Assembly: GCF_029193575.1 (NCBI RefSeq)
Contig: NZ_JARGCS010000056.1
Span: 496,001-560,000 of the forward strand
Length of the DNA: 64,000 nucleotides
Origin: Pseudomonas entomophila
GTDB lineage: Bacteria; Pseudomonadota; Gammaproteobacteria; Pseudomonadales; Pseudomonadaceae
Direction: 5' to 3'
In this document: positions 59,255-64,000 of the stretch, piece after piece
Layout: the number at the start of each line of letters is the position of its first letter
Position numbering within the stretch: the stretch's first letter is position 1
Translations under genes and position numbers: made by a program
Notes under the pieces: generated by a model
The model's database searches: none
What the model was told of the DNA's origin: nothing
Seen by the model: only the letters and a program-made list of their open reading frames with translations

Positions 59255-59887
59255 TCAGATCGGCGCCCGGCGCAGCGTCGCGAGGAAGGTCGCGGCGCCG
59301 ATGAACAGCCCGGCGAAGGTACGGTTCAGGCGCTTCTGCTGCTTCGGCGTGCGCAACAGGCGCAGCACGCGCGAGGCCAACCCGGTGTAACCCGCCATTA
59401 CCAGCATGTCGACGCTGATCATGGTCGCCGTGATCGCCAGGTATTGCGCCAGCAGCGGCTGGTGCGGGTCGATGAACTGCGGCAGCACCGCGAGCATGAA
59501 CACCAGCGCCTTGGGGTTGCTGACGTTGACCAGGAAGCCCCGGAACACCAGGCTCAAGGGCTTGCCGATGGGGCGCACGGCGGACTCTTCGCTCATCTCC
59601 ATCGGCAGCGCCCGCCATTGCCGGTACGCCAGGTACACGAGGTAGGCGACGCCGAACCACTTGATGATCTGGAAGGCGGTGGCGGAGGCGGCGAGGATGG
59701 CACCGACACCGGCGGCGATGATGGCGATCTGCACGATCAGGCCCAGTTGCAGGCCCAGGGCGTTCCAATAGCCACGCCAGAAACCGTATTGCAGGCCACT
59801 GGACATCGAGGCGATGGCCCCGGCCCCCGGCGATAGGCTGATGACCCAGCACGCGGCAAAGAAGGCCAACCAGGTTTCCATCGACAT
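59255..59887 (-). CDS. LysE/RhtB-family amino-acid exporter
   Basis: A 210-residue inner-membrane protein of the LysE/RhtB family: six helices and the motif SPGAGAIASMSSGLQYGFWRGYWNALGLQLG (residues 19-50), then FLVNVSNPKALVFMLAVLPQFI. The ATG at 59887 (MSMETW) is chosen over a GTG one codon earlier. Substrate unknown; homologues export lysine, homoserine or threonine. Convergent with the slipin gene. Confidence 0.88.
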   Translation of the reverse strand: MSMETWLAFFAACWVISLSPGAGAIASMSSGLQYGFWRGYWNALGLQLGLIVQIAIIAAGVGAILAASATAFQIIKWFGVAYLVYLAYRQWRALPMEMSEESAVRPIGKPLSLVFRGFLVNVSNPKALVFMLAVLPQFIDPHQPLLAQYLAITATMISVDMLVMAGYTGLASRVLRLLRTPKQQKRLNRTFAGLFIGAATFLATLRRAPI

Positions 59888-59994
59888 CACACACCTCGCT
59901 CGAACGAATGTTGCAAAACGTTAAGCTAAGGTTTTGGTGAAAAAATAACCAGCGGTATTTGTGGCGGGCACCGGGTTTCCAGGTGTCAGTGCCG

Positions 59995-60026
59995 GCCCTA
60001 TCGCGGGCTTGCCCCGCGATAGGGCC
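59995..60026. repeat. REP palindrome before the LysE gene
   Basis: A perfect palindrome, GGCCCTATCGCGGGC-tt-GCCCCGCGATAGGGCC in outline, after the MscS-like gene stop (60036). Confidence 0.8.
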
Positions 60027-60035
60027 GGTGAAGGC

Positions 60036-60622
60036 TCAATCCGACTCGACCGCAACCCCATTACCGGCGCCCTGCGCCTCAGCTCCCCGCCAGCGTCGCA
60101 CCGACTTCTGGAAGAACTGGCTGTTCGGCACCTGCACCAGCGCTCCACCCGCCTCCGGCGTTTCCATCAGGGTGGTGTACAGCAGGTTGATGGCGATCAC
60201 CCGTCCCTTCACCCCCGGCTTGTCGAGGGTATCGACCAGCTCGACCACATCGCCGATGCGAAACGGCCCGACGGTGAAGATCAGCACTGCGCACAGCAGG
60301 TTGGAGAGCACGCTCCAGATGGCGAAGAACGCCACCGCCGCCACCGCGACAAAGCCCGACAGGGCCGTCCACAACACCGTGGCCGACACCCCCATGCGCT
60401 CCAGCACGAACAGCAGCGCGCTGCCCATGATCAGCCAGCGCAAACCGCCACGCACCGGCACCAGCAGCTCCGGCGGCAGCGGATAGCGCTGGCCGAGGCG
60501 GCTCAAGGTGCGGGCGATGACGCGCTGCAGCACGAAGGCCAGCGCCAGGATCAGCAGGATCTGCAAGCCCAGCCAGAACGCATCCATCCATTGCCCCGGC
60601 AACAACGAGCGCAGCTCCTCCA

Positions 60623-60623
<1 letters not shown>
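60036..60623 (-). CDS. Short MscS-like mechanosensitive-channel protein
   Basis: A 195-residue protein. N-terminal helices (AFWLGLQILLILALAFVLQRV and WLIMGSALLFVLERMGV) are followed by the MscS pore and upper vestibule signature GFVAVAAVAFFAIWSVLSNLLCAVLIFTVGPFRIGDVVELVD. It lacks most of the MscS C-terminal vestibule, so it is shorter than E. coli MscS (286 residues). The start at 60623 overlaps the last base of the ABC-F stop, so it is coupled to that gene. Confidence 0.82.
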
Positions 60624-62533
<1,910 letters not shown>

Positions 62534-62602
62534 GATGGTCGCGGAGTCTATCAGCTTCCGATTGGGCCACACAGGCCACTTGATCACTGGCGCGAGACGA
62601 AC

Positions 62603-63085
62603 ATGCGAAGCGAACTGTGGAATCACGCCGTGGCCCTGTATGCCCGGCCGGGGGTCGAGGCAGCCTGCCTGGCGTTGCAGGCGCAGGGGGCGGATGTCTG
62701 CCTGCTGCTCTGCGGCACCTGGCTGCAGGCGCGGCGAGTGCTGCCCGATGCCGGGCGTATCGATGTGCTGCGGGCGATCGCCGGCCCCTGGCAGGCTCGC
62801 GTGGTGACGCCGTTGCGCGCACTGCGCCAGCAATGGCGCGCGGACGCCGCGCATGACCAGCAATGGGCGGTACTAAGGGAACAGTTGAAAAAGCTGGAAC
62901 TGGACGCCGAGCGCACGTTGCTGGCAAGGCTGGAGGAGGTTGCGCAAGGATGGCCCGCGAGCCCGCAAGGGCCCACGGGTGACTGGTTGGCCTGGCTGGT
63001 GCCGGAGCCGACCTGCGACCACGACGCGCTGCATCAATTGCGCGTCGCGGCCACGGAGCTTCAGGACGCCGTGGACGGCGACTGA
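62603..63085 (+). CDS. TIGR02444-family protein
   Basis: A 160-residue protein, MRSELWNHAVALYARPGVEAACLALQAQGADVCLLLCGTWL, the TIGR02444 pattern, all-helical with conserved W/L. It follows a divergent ABC-F gene and overlaps the end of algP on the opposite strand by 25 nt. Function unknown. Confidence 0.85.
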   Translation: MRSELWNHAVALYARPGVEAACLALQAQGADVCLLLCGTWLQARRVLPDAGRIDVLRAIAGPWQARVVTPLRALRQQWRADAAHDQQWAVLREQLKKLELDAERTLLARLEEVAQGWPASPQGPTGDWLAWLVPEPTCDHDALHQLRVAATELQDAVDGD

Positions 63086-64000
63086 GCCGGGGTGCTGGCC
63101 GGGGCCGACGGTGCCGCAGCGGGCGCGGTCGATTGGGCTGCCGGGGCCGGGGTGCTGGTTGCAGGCGCGGCGGGTTTGGCGGAGGCGGGCTTGGCAGCCG
63201 GTTTGGCCGCTACCGGTTTGGCAGCCGGTTTGGCCGCTACCGGTTTGGCAGCGGCAGGCTTGGCAGCGGGCTTGGCCGCTACCGGCTTGGCGGCGGCGGG
63301 CTTGGCAGCCGGTTTCGCAGCAGCGGGCTTGGCCGGGGCCTTCACGGCGGTCGGCTTGGCTGCAGGCTTCGCAGCCGCTGGCTTGGCCGGGGCCTTCACG
63401 GCAGTCGGCTTGGCTGCAGGCTTCGCAGCCGCTGGCTTGGCCGGGGCCTTCGAGACGGCCGGCTTGGCCGCAGGCTTCGCAGCCGCTGGCTTGACCGGGG
63501 CCTTCGAGGCGGCAGGCTTGGCCGCAGGCTTCGCAGCAGCGGGCTTGGCAGCTGGCTTCGCGGCGGCCTTGGCGGGCACCTTGGCAGCAGCCGGTTTGGC
63601 GGCAGGCTTGGCAGCTGGCGCTTTTGCGGGTGCTTTGGCAGCCGGTTTGGCAGCGGCTTTAGCGGCAGCGGCCTTGACCGGGGCCTTGGCGGCAGCCTTC
63701 ACCGCCGGTTTAGCGGCAGGCTTGGCAGCAACTTTCGCAGCCGGTTTCGCAGCGGCTCGCAGACCCAGCGCCTTCCCAGCGGCTTCACGCACCTTGCCAA
63801 CACCCTGGGCCAGTTTCAGGCTTTCCTGGGCATCGCGCTTGAGTTGCTGAATATAGGTGCGGGTTTGGGTCTGACGGTCCTTGAGAGAGTCGAGCAAAGT
63901 TTCAAGTTCGCCGATGGCGTCCTTGGCCTTGGCCTGGGCCTTGGCTTTGCCGGCCTTGGCGGCGTCTTGCAACTTCAGGCGGGCGTTGTGCAGTTTCTCC
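63061..64000 (-). CDS. algP: AlgP (AlgR3) histone-like regulator, C-terminal part
   Basis: The frame enters from the right edge (codons from 63999 read EKLHNARLKLQDAAKAGK), so the N-terminal 40-50 residues are missing. An acidic-basic coiled-coil (LETLLDSLKDRQTQTRTYIQQLKRD) is followed by about 200 residues of lysine-alanine-proline repeats of KPAA type (AAKPAAKPAVSKAPAKPAA), like the C-terminus of eukaryotic histone H1. In P. aeruginosa AlgP affects alginate gene transcription. The repeats make this locus liable to slippage and length change. Low-complexity, GC-rich DNA. Confidence 0.9.
   Translation of the reverse strand, partial: EKLHNARLKLQDAAKAGKAKAQAKAKDAIGELETLLDSLKDRQTQTRTYIQQLKRDAQESLKLAQGVGKVREAAGKALGLRAAAKPAAKVAAKPAAKPAVKAAAKAPVKAAAAKAAAKPAAKAPAKAPAAKPAAKPAAAKVPAKAAAKPAAKPAAAKPAAKPAASKAPVKPAAAKPAAKPAVSKAPAKPAAAKPAAKPTAVKAPAKPAAAKPAAKPTAVKAPAKPAAAKPAAKPAAAKPVAAKPAAKPAAAKPVAAKPAAKPVAAKPAAKPASAKPAAPATSTPAPAAQSTAPAAAPSAPASTPAQSPSTAS

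Noticed and set aside
63180..63760. Short tandem repeats resembling a CRISPR or satellite array
   Set aside because: They are in-frame codon repeats of algP; there are no unique spacers of constant length. No CRISPR array was seen in the window.
63092..63850. Gly/Ala/Leu-rich repetitive protein on the plus strand
   Set aside because: Antisense of the algP repeat tract.

Overview
The window is about 64 kb of high-GC DNA from a Pseudomonas of the P. putida group. This rests on gene content and order (tauD, betT, epsC, tcyJLN, sfnB, metQNI, desA, gabTD, algP), on REP-type palindromes at most intergenic ends, and on the DUF6124/DUF3077 and DUF2789 genes. No database was searched, so family names come from recognised motifs and remembered homologues.

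Layout. (1) 1-13145 is a sulfur-acquisition block: the end of a TauD dioxygenase, the choline transporter BetT with a BetI-like operator, an EpsC-type serine acetyltransferase divergent from a cystine ABC transporter, and then two SfnB oxidoreductases, an LLM flavin monooxygenase and a MetQNI-type importer. A short leader ORF is stop/start-coupled to the first sfnB. (2) 13343-14953 is a hipBA toxin-antitoxin pair with its own operators. (3) 14959-21655 holds a PAS-GGDEF-EAL protein, the DesA desaturase, a PAS-GGDEF cyclase, a DUF6124/DUF3077 pair behind a predicted three-way-junction RNA leader, and a pseudo-receiver-HDOD protein. (4) 21797-24697 is gabDT. (5) 25043-35007 is a sulfate-ester cluster (astA, sftP, sftR, atsK, atsR, atsB, atsC) like that of P. 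putida S-313. (6) 35067-42338 is one tightly overlapping leftward operon: a GntR regulator with a palindromic operator, an AprA-like flavoprotein, an AprB-like ferredoxin, an ABC importer, a HEAT-repeat protein and a DUF971 protein. Its substrate is unknown to me.

(7) 42550-52369 is a 9.8-kb island in the 3' end of tRNA-Arg(CCG). It has 50-bp direct repeats, an integrase, a putative excisionase, matching arm-type repeats at both ends, a winged-helix (replication-like) gene, two iteron clusters, an HK97-type capsid gene and a frameshifted tape-measure gene. I find no terminase, portal, protease or lysis gene, so it looks like a phage satellite or a heavily reduced prophage.

(8) 52370-64000 returns to core genes: an M20 peptidase, two zinc-ribbon membrane proteins, a CBS protein, an NfeD-like protease with its stomatin partner, a LysE exporter, an MscS-like protein, an ABC-F ATPase, a TIGR02444 protein and the repetitive AlgP gene, which runs off the end.

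The candidates for undescribed biology are the GntR/Apr-like/HEAT/DUF971 operon, the satellite-like island with its iterons, and the structured leader of the DUF6124 operon.
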